This document shows, piece by piece, positions 43,208 through 57,475 of a stretch of 64,000 nucleotides of DNA. Position 1 is the first letter of the stretch, and every line of letters begins with the position of its first letter. The position numbers and the translations under genes were made by a program. The DNA comes from Rhopalosiphum padi. Its lineage: Eukaryota; Arthropoda; Insecta; Hemiptera; Aphididae. The stretch covers positions 41,022,652 through 41,086,651 of the forward strand of contig NC_083597.1 of the NCBI RefSeq assembly GCF_020882245.1, in the 5' to 3' direction. The notes under the pieces are model-generated. The model was given only the letters and a program-made list of their open reading frames with translations. It did no database searches and was not told the DNA's origin.

Positions 43208-46200
43208 CAAAAAAACACACATCATTGTAACACCAATAAGTTCTTCAACTCTCCTCAAAATCTAAAATCTATAACAGCATAATAGTAAATAAATCACAAT
43301 TATATATTTTAATTTTAGTTGCAATATGGCTGACTTCATTTTCAATATAAAATATAAAGAATAAATAATTTTTATAAATTTAAAATAGATATAGTATCTT
43401 CAACGTTTTTTGTGAAATATTTAATTGAAATTAACTAAATATAAAAATGTTTCTTAAAATATATTAACTTAATTAATAATGTACTATACTACTAAAATAA
43501 AAATGGCTAATGTAAAAATTTAACGAATGGTGTTATTATAATATTCTACTTTTATGAATTATATTAATTATTATTTATTAATTATTATATTATTATTAAA
43601 GACATCACTGTTGTTTAAATCTGTTTATTAAAAATAAATACATAATCGTTATTATACATTTAATGATATATACTCGTATACATTTATTAAAATATTTTTT
43701 TCATTAATATTAATTCAAGAGTATCGAGAAAATTATCAACTGATTTAGAATATTTAGATGAATATGAACTCTTCAAATGAAATGTCTAGCCAATTCTAAT
43801 AAATTATACTAAAAGTAATAAAAAAGTAATTTTTAGTATAAATAACCTGTACTGTGGAATAACTAAAAAATGTAATACAACAGTATAAATTGAAAAATAA
43901 AGCAACCTATAAATATACAGCAACAGACTAGTCAACAAATCGATAAAATAATCTATAAAAAAGAATATATGCAAAATAATGTATCGTAGAATTCAATTAA
44001 AAAAAAAAAAACGACGAAATGAATATACGTCAACAAAAACTAATATCCAAAACATCACAGCTACATGGAATGAAATCAGATATAAGAAACACAAAGAATA
44101 TTATAAACACAAGTATTAAGATGTTACGAACAAACTATAATTGATGGTTTTTAAATTATTAATATATTAGAAAATCAATATAACAAAAACAGCTGAAATG
44201 TAGATAAACATTTTCAAAATAATAAATAACAAGAAATACGAAAATACACATAAGATACATAACAAAATAACAAATCAATTACTTATAAGCTTAATAAAAC
44301 GATAAGATACAGTTGCGGTTGCTGTGGTCCAAATTACTTACCTTTTATGTTTCTAGATAATATTTACCTTTATACAGCATGGAATATCTTTTAAACCTTT
44401 ACAAATTATGTCAAAAACAGATGCTATCAAAACAATAGAGGCTATCTTTAATTTTACCAAATACAAACGAATAAGAACAATTTTCTTGAACATTTACATA
44501 AGATCATTTCTTCAATTAGAATTTAATTTCATCAATTTTTTTTTTTTTTGGTTTAACGTTTTCGCCCCTCCCCGACCACAAAAAAAATTACCAACAAAAC
44601 TTTATTTTATATGAATATTATTACTTAAATGTAACTAATATTAGTTATTTAGTAATTAAAAACAATACATTTTTGGATAAACAAATTATATAATCATTTT
44701 TTTTTTTTTTAAGTGATATTATATTTTATTACTACTAATACCTTAAAATAGTGACTTAACTGTTAGGTATTGTCATAAGTCACTAGGGTTGGCAGTTTAA
44801 TGGCCAATTTCAATTGAACGGTCGCATTGAGTATAGGCACCTAGGGAGTAGGAAAACAATGTAAACTATTATAAGAACCGAGAGTGTATAATATGGTTAT
44901 TGGTTAGTAACATTTTCTCCGTAAGTATGCTTTTAAAAAATCATTGTATAAATTGTTGACAATAAAATAATCGAAATATATAACAATATAATATACAACT
45001 ACTAAGAGTAATTATTATAGAAAAAAAATGTATAATGTATAATAAATGTGTAAAAAAATTATAATGTTAGTAATTATTTAATTTAACTTAATAATTATAT
45101 TATATATTAATAAAGTATATTGTTCGTCGGTGGTTTCTTTCAATCGTTTAACCTTTCAATATATCCATAATATATAATGAATCGTTTTTAATAATTCGAT
45201 TTCTCATTGTTCCTACTTGTGCAATGTACATATTATTGTAAAATTTATAATTATAGAAATAAAAAAATTAACTATTTAGTATTTATAAAGAATGATAATA
45301 AAACCAAAGTTTAATTTGTTAGTCGTAATTTAAATAAACAGAATGAATTTATATGATACGTCACGTATAGTTCATAACAATAAATAAAATTAAATCTATA
45401 TTTTTCCTTTTATAAATAATGACAAAAATACATATTTATTTTTAACGTAAAATGGGAGTGTATAATGATAAATGTGTTCACAATAAATTACAAATTTTTC
45501 CATGTAAATAATTTTGAATATTGTATTTTATAAATATCACAACCATTTAAATAGGCAATATCAGTTTTTAATATAACTAAAAATAAATATATAAGCAGTG
45601 GAAAGTCTAACGTACCTTAATCTGTATATAACGCGTGTAAGATAACATATTATTATTTATTTTGTTTAAATTATAATATATAATATAATAAAATAAATAA
45701 AAATAATATATATTGTAATAATTTATTAATGTATTTACATTATATAATTAATTAAACATAATTCCTCAACGATTAGACATTTTTAATTTATTTTAATAAT
45801 ATACGTTTCAAGCATAAAACACATTTTTAGTGCCATAATTTTTCGTTAAGGATGAACATAAAACTTATGATCTTAATTTTATTTTATTTCGTATTTCGAA
45901 TTAAATTATAATTATAATAGAGTTTCTCTAAATCTTTTACTTGATTAATGGGAATTCTTAAAATATTTGACGCTCACTAGGTAGGTCCCATTATGCGTAA
46001 TATATTCTGCTTAATTTAACGCGAAAAGGTTGATTAAAAATAAATAATGCTACAAGAAAGAGGAGGTACTGGGTGCACAGCAAAATTAATAAGTTAATGT
46101 AAGAGTATCTTCTTTGACATACAAAATTAATTAAAGATTATGTATAAAAACGTTTAAAAATAATTTAATTTCAAATGGGTACTGTATCATTATAGTTTCT

Positions 46201-49169
46201 TCCAGCAAATCATATAAAAATATAAGTTATGACTTATTAATAATTATAATTACACAGATGTATCATTATATTCTAATCCGCTCCTATAAGATGTTTATAA
46301 ACACATATTTTCTATTTAAAATATTTCAATATTTTATTGTGAAATATTAACCGTAAAATAATATTTAAAGCTAAAATGCATAGAACGTCACAAATATATC
46401 AAATTTGTGTTGGTACGTTATATATTTTATGTATTATGTGTATTATCTATAGGGTATAAAACTAAACTATGAAATAAATGATACTTGTTTAAAGTTTTTG
46501 TGTTTCAATAAACAAATCGACACTATTGTACATTTTCTGAAATTTATAAACAATAAAAAGCATAATATTTTTAGCGTTTTTATAATCAAATATTTTCAAT
46601 TACTGTATTATGTTAATATGATCATTATCAAGACGATTTTTACCAGCTTGATTTTATAAATTCTATTTGCTTTCTAAAGTTTGGTTGTAGCATTCTATTA
46701 AGATTATCATAATTTTTTGGAAAACTTTATTTATATATATTTATGTATGCATTTAACGGTAAAAATAACCAATTACATGAAATTATTAATTATTGTAAAG
46801 AAGAATTGTATATAAGAAAATTTGAAATATAGAAAAAAATTACATTTAGTATAAACAATTACATACAATAATGAATAAAAAATTTAATAATATATCAAAT
46901 ACGAACACTTTAAAAATAGTTATTTAGATAAGTATTGTTAATAGAATTAAATGTAAAACTAAAAAAATCAATTTGTACATAATTTTCAACGGGCATCATA
47001 TTGTTTATAAGAACAGCTTATGTATAATTCAATTTGTGTGTGTGTGTTATTATATAATGTATTTGATGACCTAGTTCTAAATTTTTGAAAAGCAATGGAA
47101 TAAAAAAAAATATTAGTTTCGAAAAAATTATAAATCCAGTTAGAAGTTTAAACAAAAATTGTAAAAAATTTTCTTTCTATTTGATAAATTATGAATATTT
47201 AAATGTTTCTTTCTGAAAATAATTGGTATAAAATAAAAATAATGAGGTAGGTTCGTGTAAAATGCTATAAATTGACTGTTATGATATTTAAATAATTCAA
47301 TAAAATAGTTAAATTATTCAACTCTCATTTTTTAAAAAGAATTATATGAATATTGTTACTATAGTTAATATTATAACTACAGATTAATATATGTAATATG
47401 TATATATTGTTTTAAAATAACGACTGTCATTGAGTTTATTTTTCTTTTAAAATCACCGTTATTAAATATAAAAAAAAATAAATATAAATAAATTACATTA
47501 TTTTATTTTTTAATAGTTTATACAGGGCAATACCTTTATAAAGGCATTCATCTATTATAAAATATAAACTATAAATTAATAGAATTACATGACGTGAGAT
47601 AGCACACAAATAGTAAATTGAAAACCAAGGGTACAAAACAAATTAATTTTATATTAACTTAATAGCAACAATACAATATCTTGTATAACTTATATCAAAT
47701 GATTATTAGTTACAAAATATCACTAATCGCTTTTATAAATTGTAACGTCTAATATTTTACTTAAACATTATATTATATATAAATAATAATATGCTTTTGA
47801 ATATATCGTTGCACATTCCTAAATATTAATAATTTACATCTTATTTAAACTTTTAAACTTTTTAAAATATAAATATATTTCTCTAGCTAATTATTTATTC
47901 GCATATATAATACGCCATATTAATTTTTATGTCATTGCTCAAGATCGAATAGCAAAAATAAATTAATTTAGTTTTGCTATACTTATACAATATGTTTTAT
48001 ATGAAACGGATATATATATATATTATTATCTTTTCAATATTTCAATACGATTATAATAAGAAATGATGAATAATCACGTTATAATACATTTTCTTAATAA
48101 GCTAATAGTAATTTCAAAATTAAATTTATAGGAGAAGATAATGTACTTTCAGAACAGAAATACCTACATAATTTACAACTAGTTAATTAATTAATAGATT
48201 TGGTCATATTAAACAATATAACTTGTCTGTGCCATAAACTAATTAATTATTATTTAGGTTTATAAATGCATACCCTATGTTGAGTAAATTAGAACAATAA
48301 TAAAATATGCACAGGGGGTATAATAATAAGTACGAATGAATATTCACAGAATTCGTACATATTAATATACAGGAAATATCAATATTTCAATTTATTACAG
48401 CTATAGGTACCTAGCTAATATTTTACAGCTTCTACCTAATTAATAATAATATAGCTCAAAACAAATTCTAAAGTTATTTCAAAACTATAGTCATCGTAAA
48501 ACAGACAATGAAAAAAACAGTAAAAATCGAGATATAGGATTTTTTTTTTGTATGTAATATATTTTTTTTTATTTTTAATTTAAAAACATTTATTGCTTTA
48601 GACGAAATTTTGATTTAAATTATTTACTATCACTTATTGAAAATATATAATATAAATGTTTGGATGTGAAAGAATAAAAGTTCTCCCTTTCCACAAGCAT
48701 TATATGTAATTAAAATATTTGAATTTCTATTGCTTATATAAAATATTCATTATAAATATTACATAATATATAATATTATATGACATAAGATACACGAAAT
48801 GTAAGTTTAATAATTATACAATCACGTCAAACACTATTTTTTATGCTATGATTGTATGTTTAATCGAATTTAATTTAAACGTTGAAATTGTAAACGTTAA
48901 TTAAGTACTTAATAATAATTGAATAAAAAATATTCATTGAATAATTATCATCAGCAGCATAGGTCATTGGGTGTTTGAAGATTGTATAGATAATATAAAC
49001 TTCCATATTATACACTTATAAATTATAATAAGAGTTTTTCATATTTTTGTGTGAAATTTGGCAGCAGTGATGGAATTAATAATATTGGAAATTATTTAAG
49101 GATAATTTTGTAGTATTTCAGTTATTGATTTTTAATTAATTTGATTTTATGAATTTATTCTAGTGTTGA

Positions 49170-49560
49170 GATATATTTGGCATTTGGTATGTGTTTGATG
49201 GTATCTTGGATACTGTAAACGATGCGTCAAGTGCTTTCTTGACCATTAGAAAGCTGAGAAAGATTTTAGTGTGTCAAACTTTGAGTCTTGTTATGATAAC
49301 TTCAAATCGTCTAGATATTTCTATAAGAAGTGTCCAATTGTCGATGTTTTTTTTAATTTGATTTAATTTAATGGAGTAGGATGACCATTTCTAATACTAT
49401 AACTTTGAAGCCATTGTTTATTATTGACATTTGTATGTCATTGAACGAAGTAATTGACGTGAAGGACGATACTGGATGATTACGGTTTTGTCGGCGAAGT
49501 CAACGAGTTCGTTTTCTTTTATGTCCAAAAGAGTTATATTTCATGATTATAAAATGTAAA
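49170..49560 (-). mobile_element. Degraded LINE reverse transcriptase fragment, antisense to the gene
   Basis: Read on the minus strand, 49475-49537 gives ITLLDIKENELVDF then ADKTVII, which matches the LINE pattern INDLL...FADDTVII around the polymerase catalytic motif. The second catalytic aspartate codon now encodes lysine. Continuing the same way, after a frameshift, comes NVNNKQWLQSYSIRNG (the usual NKWL...L.LN block), and about 49190-49260 gives FLMVKKALDASFTV, in the region after the catalytic core. Spacing and order agree with a jockey- or CR1-like element, but stops and frameshifts show it is long dead. Boundaries are approximate. Confidence 0.6.
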
Positions 49561-50219
49561 TTGTTTGTTCGATTCGTGTATAATTCAATTTTTATTTTTG
49601 AGAAACCAAAAGCTTGATAATTTAATATAATTTTCTTTTTAAGTGATGATCATCGCAGTTTAAAAATATTAAAAACTAAGTAATATTTTTATTTTATTCA
49701 TTTGTGATTAAAGTTTGATTTTTACCTAATTTGATAAAATCATTAAAATTAGCATAATATTATTTTTTAGTTATTTAATTCATAATTTTAAACTTTAACT
49801 CTTATGACTTATTGTTATTCCAATGATGTACGTTTTTTTTGTATCCGTTAACATAATATTTTCGGAAAAAAAAAATGTTTGAACCTTCAACTTTGAGTAT
49901 GATTTCTGATAGGAGTTTGAATCTTGTTAGAACTTAGTATAAACTAAAAAAAAATACTCAATACGTTTAAAAAAGTAAGTAAAACAAAAAAAAAAAATAA
50001 CAGAAAAACGGATGTAGTTGCGCACCAGTTCACCACAATATGTTTAGCAGAGACGGTTTCTTATTTTTTGTCATATTATATATGTATAAATATTATTATG
50101 TATGCCACTTATACTATTTTATTTCAATTTTAAAAATCATCGCAACGCTTAAAATCTTGTTCCTATGATTTTTAACGGTTGAGATGGTACTAATAATATA
50201 TAATTTTATAGCAGTTGAG

Positions 50220-50640
50220 TCGATATCCAACAGGAATGATAGTCCAACAATCGTCTCCAAACAGTTGTTGGGTGGTTGCCATTGATTTATCCGTTTAGCT
50301 TCACGCCGTCCGTTTTCTTGTTACGAGTAATTGCTTTTTTCCGACTTCTTTTTCTTGCTTTTTTTTCTAATAGAACCCAATCCCAGTCATTGTGTGTATA
50401 TATATATATACTCCCTGTGAAATCCTATCTCTGAAAAGCGCGTTTTCGTGTCCCTCCAGAGAATACACTGTTTAGGTGAAAAAGAAGCTCGTTTTCATTT
50501 CGCTTCGGATGCGTAAAAGAAAATGATTTGCAATGCCTTATATGTCTGTTACCCTAGTGCTCGTTTCATTTCTCCGGGGATAACGATTTTTGAAAACTTT
50601 ACCGCGACGACAAATTACCGAAAACTAATTTGATAACGTA
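50220..50640. promoter_or_regulatory. G/C-richer patch in large intron
   Basis: Composition is balanced with scattered CpG (for example TTCACGCCGTCCGTTTTC near 50302 and GAAAAGCGCGTTTTCGTG near 50433). It contains a short TATATA run near 50397 and no open frame of note. It may be regulatory, but no function is demonstrable from sequence. Confidence 0.18.
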
Positions 50641-53600
50641 CAATAATTATAATGGAACGTTTTTGGTCATTATCGTATTATCAACACAATTATCGTCCTT
50701 ATTATGAATTCCCATTTAGTGTCGCACTACTACAAAACACAAAAACTAAACGCTTGAGTACAATAATATAAAAATATGTTTATTATTGTAAGAATCGTGA
50801 AAAGTTCGGATGTTCGCACTCGTTGGTTTAAAAATATGTTTTTACAAAAATCGCATGTGTATGGCTATTCATATATTCGATTAAATGTTTATACCTTCCT
50901 ATATCTGCTGCTATCTGCTTAGTCCAATCATAAACCAAATAATACGTAATAGAATTATACCTGATTATTGTCGTCTACAAACACCCCAATAGGTCTAATC
51001 AGATTAATAATGCTAAAATAATAGTCTATAACAACAGCTATACAGTACTGTGCCGGTTCTTTTTTAAAATGTTTAGACTAGTAAAAGAATCAAATAAAAA
51101 TATGTCACATTATGTATATCTGTAAATTATTAAAAACAGATTTGAAAAATTCACGATAACTTCAGTGTAAAATATTATTATCCTAACATAAGCATGTCGG
51201 CATTATACCATAACATTACCACGGGTAATTTTATATTTATACAAATTTCAGCTTAAAAAGTGCAACATTAAAACGTAATAAAAATAATAATAATCGTAAT
51301 TCGCCACCATCCGGATTCCAATAGTCTATAGATCGAGTTACTGAACCGGATAGCTTGTTTTGTTTTGTTTTTAACATAAACCTACGCAGTATGGCGTATA
51401 TAAAACATAGTTTTTCGATAAAACTTTTTATCGTAGTTCGTGTTTACTCTTTTTTTAATCATTCAAGAGTCTTTAAATATATGATGTTGTAACATAATAT
51501 TATAAATTATAATCGTTGATTGTGTATTTTCTACAATAATATCAGCACTCTCTTTAATTGATTAATACTGACCAAAAGTTAAATATAAAATGTTTTTCTT
51601 TATCATATTATATTCTTTGTTTGTTGTTCTTATGTATCTATTATCTTTCTTTGTATGATTTTTCTACAGCCTATTCCACTACTTCATTCAAGTCTCGAGC
51701 AATATTATACATACTTATAAAGTCAAAAGGAAGTGGGCAGTGTTTTTATTACTAGTAAATACATTTAGAAGTTTTCCAAATTTATTTTTAGGCTTCAAAA
51801 GCGCATTTATTATATGTCTTACATCTAAAAAAAAAATAATAATAATATTATATTTTAGTTGTTAGCGTTAAAAATAAATATATTAAAAAAAGGAATACTC
51901 CAATAACTTTACCATTTTTTTTGTGCAATAATCATATAGGATATATTATATATATATATATATATATACATAATAAATAGTAGAAAATGTAACATTTTCT
52001 TAAATATCCGTATAATATTATTGTTATCTACGAATTAATATTTTCGGTTGTTCTACTGAAAACTTGTGACAAACAATGTAACAATGTAACGGTATTTTTC
52101 TTGTTAATATTATTTATATTTTAATAGGTGTTATTCAATTACAACTGATAAGTAATAACTTTTTAACTTTATAAAATGTATTAAAATGTTATGTATATAT
52201 CTATTGAAAAAAAGATAAAGGTGCATAAACGAGTATACTCAAATACCTAAGATTTTGGTGGCTAAGGGGGTGGGCTCCTTCCAAAATGTTTAAAACAATT
52301 AAAATAATTGTTTGCAATGTTATCGCATGAAACTTTTACAAAGATAATTTTATAACATACATTTTTAAAACAGATAACATTTTTTTGTTTTGTACACCTC
52401 GCTAGAACAACCGCAGCAAATTTGATTTCAGCAAAACTAGTCTTGTGCATGATAGTTTAAATATTAAAGTTAATAGACTTCTTCTTAAATTAAAATATAA
52501 CAATATTGTCTTTATTTGAACGTTGGTTTTCTTACAATATTTCAATTTGTGTACAGGATACGAGTATATTGAATATTTCAATTTAAAAATGTTCATTGCA
52601 TCAAAGAAAAATTTTAAATGTCGTAAATGAGCTAAGTATTAACATGGATAGTTTGGACTAATAACTGGTCAATTAAATCTAATATTAATGTTAACAAGAC
52701 GAGAATGGTTTAGCTGACAATAATTTTCTATATTGTCTGTGGGTTAGAAAGAAAATAGAAAATACGCATTTTAGTGAGCTAACGCCCTCTTAATATACTA
52801 TAATCTTAATTTATGGTATTATCCATTAGTGGTTATTTTATTTTTCTAATTTAAACCAGCACTGTTTTCTCATCGTTTCTATTTATTATTGCAGTATTTT
52901 GTTGACAATATGTGTGTTCAGTGAAAACTTCTAGACTCTTTGATGGTAAAAGCCTGAATAAAAATAACAATCTATCTATAAAATGGGCTTTAAAAATCTT
53001 AAAAAATATAAAAACTGAAACGAGTCTATTCGGCATAATCGTATAATCTTGTTCGGCTTATTATCCTATTAAAAAAAAAAAAAAATTAAAATTACACTAA
53101 CATATTAGTTGTAGAAATAAATTATTGTGTTCGAAATATTTTACTAAATTAATAACTTTTTAAATTGCTGCAAGAAACGGTCGTAAATTGAAAAGTTAAA
53201 CTAATTAAAAATATTACTTTTTTAATTTTTTTTTAAACGTACTATAACTCAGTCATCATGGTCTTGTTTATACTCCCACTTTTTTCCATAGCAGACTTTA
53301 GTCTGAGAAAATAAAGATTTATGATTACAAAGTATTTTTGTTCTTAACGCTTCCCAGATATTTCTTTGCTGTCCACGCCATTTCTACTGAAACATTTGTA
53401 TACGCAGTTGTTTTGTTGTATGGTTGATAAAGTTGAAAATTTCTATACAAAACTTACACGCGTATTATTCGATGAATAATATTATAATATATTTATACCA
53501 TGAGAAACTCGTTGAAAAAGTAAGCAATGTGTCTTATATATATATATGAAAAAATCGTGTGTTCAAAAATACGAATAAATTATATTTTATTGTTAACACC

Positions 53601-56600
53601 TATAATTTTAAAATTCCACGACCATGTAATTATATATTATGCTATGGTAATAACATATTATTATACGATATAGTCTATAATCAACACGACATTTCGACAT
53701 CGTTCGTTGTCACTTATCATATTAAAATTAATTGCATTCGTGTTGTCGATTGATTTCATTGGCGTACGATTTTCCTTCCGATTTGTCGACCGCAGTTAAT
53801 TTGGGTTAACACCCAAATATAATAACTATAATTTTGAAATTATAAATTAACAAATCAATAAAAACATATTAATGAGCAGAATTAATGACAACGTATTGTT
53901 ATTAAACATACTAAATTGTCCGTAATCGACGTTGGGACTACCAATTTTTCAATAGGTACTGTTAGAATTCATCTTTTATTAAGACTTACGCGTAATGATA
54001 TGATATTATATTAAAAGTGGATCGATATAACAACCGTGTTGTTTATAAATTAATCACATAGCTTAGAAATAAATCACTATAGTAGTCTACAATTAAACCG
54101 TGTTAATTTCTATGTAAATTATGCGAATATAATAATTAAATTGATATTCTATTGCGATCTATGGATAATGGAGGTTTAATGAACCAAATTAGATTTTGTA
54201 ACACTCCTCCAGAAAAGTCACTTGGTAACATTGTATTACGTAGACAAGAAATCATATTTTAGTAGGTAGTCGTGTTATAGCCGATGGCCGATGGAATATC
54301 TGATCCTTTATTCAATTAGTTTTCAACAAACGCAGCGAACGCTGCAATTGCAATATTATTTTTATTGATATTGTATTACATCATGCGGTTTTCTTTAACT
54401 GGACGTCTAGTTCGGTTTTATCTGCGAAACTCTCAGCAAATCTTTAGTCCCTTACTCGTATACACAGAGCTGAAGTGACTTCCATTAATTTTACACTACA
54501 ATACCTACCTATCTATAATTGAATTTGATTCATGGCGTAGGTTTGAAATGTATACCTACTGTACAGCATCATATTCCACGTGACTACTGTGTAATATCAG
54601 CAAACACTAATTTCGTATTGTTTGTCCACTTGATGCATTATTGTATTTTATGTTTACTATTTTTATTCATTTCATATGCACCATATTATCATGAAACATA
54701 ACTTTGCGTTATTTTATATTATGATTATGTTTGATAAAGGAACATGGCATACGAGTACCAAAAATAATATTTGCATTCAAAACTTCACGTCATCGTCACA
54801 ATAATTAGATTTCATTTTGATTACATCTATTTAATATATACTTAGTTAAAATATTATATTGAAATATGTTTAACAATTTTTTTAATACTTTCAGTGCAAT
54901 TTTTGACTATTATTTGGAATACCTTTTTGAATTCCTGAATATTTTTTCATCTTCTACTGCGTTTAAAATACGTCAAATAATTTCTGTACGTCAATATTTA
55001 TTAGGATTTATGGCCACAGTTGTAATTTATGATAATACACATTTTATCTTATGTCCGTTTCTAAAAAAACCTTCAAACAAAATATATTCTGAAATAAAAC
55101 CCTCATTTTATGTCATTATTATTCTATTATTTCGGCACGCTTAAAAAACCATAGAATAAATTGAAATTTTTTTTATAAATATGTTGCTAAATATTAAGTT
55201 TTTTAAAAATCTAAATTTTAAATGAAATGGACATTGGACGAAGTTTTTGGAAATTTAAACATAGCACTATGCCGATGCTTAAAATTATGATAGACTAAAA
55301 TAAACAAAGTTTTCGTTAACATTGAGTTAAAATTGATACACATTGTTTATTACAATTTTCTTATAAACAATTATAAAATATATTTTAACATAATCATAAT
55401 ATGATACTGAATGTATTAATTGTTTGTGATATTTCGGAAAATGTTAATTTATTATCATTAAGTGTTATTAAACATTTATTTTATTTGCTTTATAATTAGT
55501 ACAAATAAAAAATAAACTTTTTTTTATAATTTATATCCTTAAAGTTTCTATAAGTCAAAGGACAATGGCAATAAATAAACATTGTATTCATGGATAAAAA
55601 AAAATAATTTTTGAATTTACGATAGCTATATTATTATCTATTAATGATAAATTATCGAACTACGGTTAATTATGGTTTGAATGTAAAAATAGAAAACCAC
55701 ACTGAATGTACAGTCAAATAATTATCAACAGTTTGTCCGATAAAATGCAAACTCAAATAAATATTACAATTCATAAATTCTAAATATCTGCTGTCATTAC
55801 TTATTTAAACACATTAATTGTGATATTTTTTATTCCGTGGCCACACTACATGATAAAATAGCATATCAACCTATTTTTCATAGTTCTGACTGTCAATGTG
55901 TAATTTTATTCTACATAATATGTTACTTCAAATTTAATAGTTACTTATACTGCACTATACTATATTATAATATTCGTCAAATTATATAATTATATATAAC
56001 GATGCAACTGTCAAAAATCTTACCAAATTCATCACAAATGCAACGAAATTAGATTACAGAACTCAAATGCTGATATCGTGTTTAAATCAACTATCATTGA
56101 TTTAACATAAATTAATGTCATTTGAAATACGCGATGAATTTTACTACCTACCTTATAATACAATGCATATTACAATAAAATCATGTCATGCTGAACGATG
56201 TTGGTGGGTATATCACGAATGATTGACTGTTTTAAATGCATAGCTTTATAATATTATTTATTATGTTATTTCTAACAATTCGTGACACTTGTCGTATATA
56301 TCCAAATAAGTTCAAATATAAATAAAGTTATTTTAAAAAAAATCTACTTAATTGAACATAGTTAAATATGTCATAACTCATTAGCGTATGCTTTAATCTG
56401 TTTAAACAATTTAATAGTAATATGTTAATATTTTCTTAATTAATCAAATAAGTTCTAAAACAAATACATTTAATTTAAAAACTATTAGGATTATACGATA
56501 TCGTATAAGATTCTAAACATAATATTATGAATAATAATAATTAAGAATACACATTGTTTATCAATTTATTTTAACACAAACTATTTGCATAATACATATG

Positions 56601-57029
56601 TATTTAGTTAAGTTCGAAATAAAATGTCAATTAAAACTTAATATTACGCACGCATGCAGTAATTTAAGTAAAAACAAATATTTTTACAGTTTCTAGTCTT
56701 AGCTTAATGTTATTTTCCAAATCAAATATACTTATTGATATTTTATTTTCTAAAATGTATGGATACTTGGTTATTATAATATTAAATAATGTACACTCTA
56801 ACGTGATTTTTATAGCAATCGGTTATAATTTAACAGTGCAAAATTGAGTTGAGCCAATTCATTTATAAAACACACGTTTGTTAAAATCCAAATAATTATT
56901 TACCATAACGATAAATCCATTAAATCAGCTAATTTATGCAGGAATACTTTCTACTATTTTAAATTTTTTTAATATAAATAACAGTAAACCATATAAAAAA
57001 CAAACAAGAACAATTTGCTAAAAATATCT
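50641..57029. other. A/T-rich intronic stretch before the second exon
   Basis: A/T-rich sequence with a TA run at 51947. The frames at 51558, 52262, 52402, 52851, 53559, 54519 and 54866 translate to Phe/Ile/Tyr-rich or otherwise featureless peptides without domains. Nothing further supported. Confidence 0.6.
51947..51968. repeat. TA microsatellite
   Basis: A TA run of 22 bp preceded by an imperfect ATATAT stretch, in A/T-rich intron background. Confidence 0.93.
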
Positions 57030-57375
57030 TACTCGTCAATTGTCGCCGTCGTCATTCATCGATATCATCTGGTAACCATCTACTGAGCCGAATTCCCAGA
57101 AGCATTTATTGTCATGGATTATGTGTAGCGCTTCTTTCTGTCTTAAAGTCACATCCGCCCGTTAAGACTACACTTTAACGGGTCTAGGAGAGTGGAAAAA
57201 GGAGCTCAATGTGGAACAAACCTCTTTCCTACTGATTTCTCTCTCTCTCTCTCTCTCTCTCCCTCGACCGTATCAACAAAAAGACTTTCCCCCCCCTCAT
57301 ACCCGTACCAGCCCTCTCCGTGGATCTTTAAGTGTACATCATGAACAAATGGCTCCCGGATTTAAGCTCATGTCT
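57030..57375. promoter_or_regulatory. G/C- and pyrimidine-rich patch upstream of the second exon
   Basis: This patch lies roughly 100-450 bp upstream of the acceptor at 57475. It contains GTCGCCGTCGTC (about 57041), a CT microsatellite (57239-57260) and C-rich sequence (about 57289-57315). A plus-strand frame of 81 codons (57211-57456) translates the CT and C-rich tract into Ser/Leu/Pro runs and stops before the exon, so it is not coding. Pyrimidine-rich tracts near exons can bind splicing regulators of the PTB class, which would be one possible role. Confidence 0.22.
57239..57260. repeat. CT microsatellite, 11 units
   Basis: An uninterrupted CT run (GA on the other strand) about 215 bp upstream of the second exon's acceptor. 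It could bind GAGA-type factors as DNA or PTB-type factors as pre-mRNA; both are inferences. Confidence 0.95.
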
Positions 57376-57475
57376 GCTTGCTGTAAATCAATGTTGCATT
57401 GCCGTTTAAATCTTTTTATTATTTGTCTTTATTATTATTTTATATTATTCATATGAAATCTTATTTATTTTTTAG

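Larger units (their letters stand above)
37641..49169. other. Long A/T-rich intronic stretch without recognisable features
   Basis: About 11.5 kb of A/T-rich sequence with very few open frames. It holds the hairpins at 40079 and 43147, some poly-T/poly-A runs (near 40967, 43999, 44536 and 44698) and short G/C-richer stretches around 41820-42010 and 44770-44860. No exon or classifiable repeat is recognised. Confidence 0.6.
23227..57475 (+). other. Neuroligin intron of 34.2 kb
   Basis: The intron is bounded by a GTAAGT donor at 23227 and a polypyrimidine-TTTAG acceptor ending at 57475. Both flanking exons are phase 1 at this junction and translate continuously (RLGILG then FLNLNSN). The intron is A/T-rich with CpG-rich patches, two LINE fossils, microsatellites and hairpins. 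I recognise no nested gene in it. The open frames at 28371, 34507, 35323, 54866 and elsewhere are low-complexity or hydrophobic and A/T-driven, without any family match I can name. Confidence 0.88.

Noticed and set aside
53250..53440. Minus-strand segment reading VSVEMAWTAKKYLGSVK as a possible exon or element remnant
   Set aside because: Short, unrecognised and without convincing splice sites or continuing motifs.
54866..55144. 92-codon plus-strand ORF rich in Phe/Ile/Tyr
   Set aside because: Composition follows the A/T-rich DNA; no family similarity, and hydrophobic residues are not arranged as clear membrane segments.
57211..57456. 81-codon ORF upstream of the second exon
   Set aside because: It is a translation of the CT microsatellite and C-rich tract, ends before the acceptor and is not continuous with the exon.
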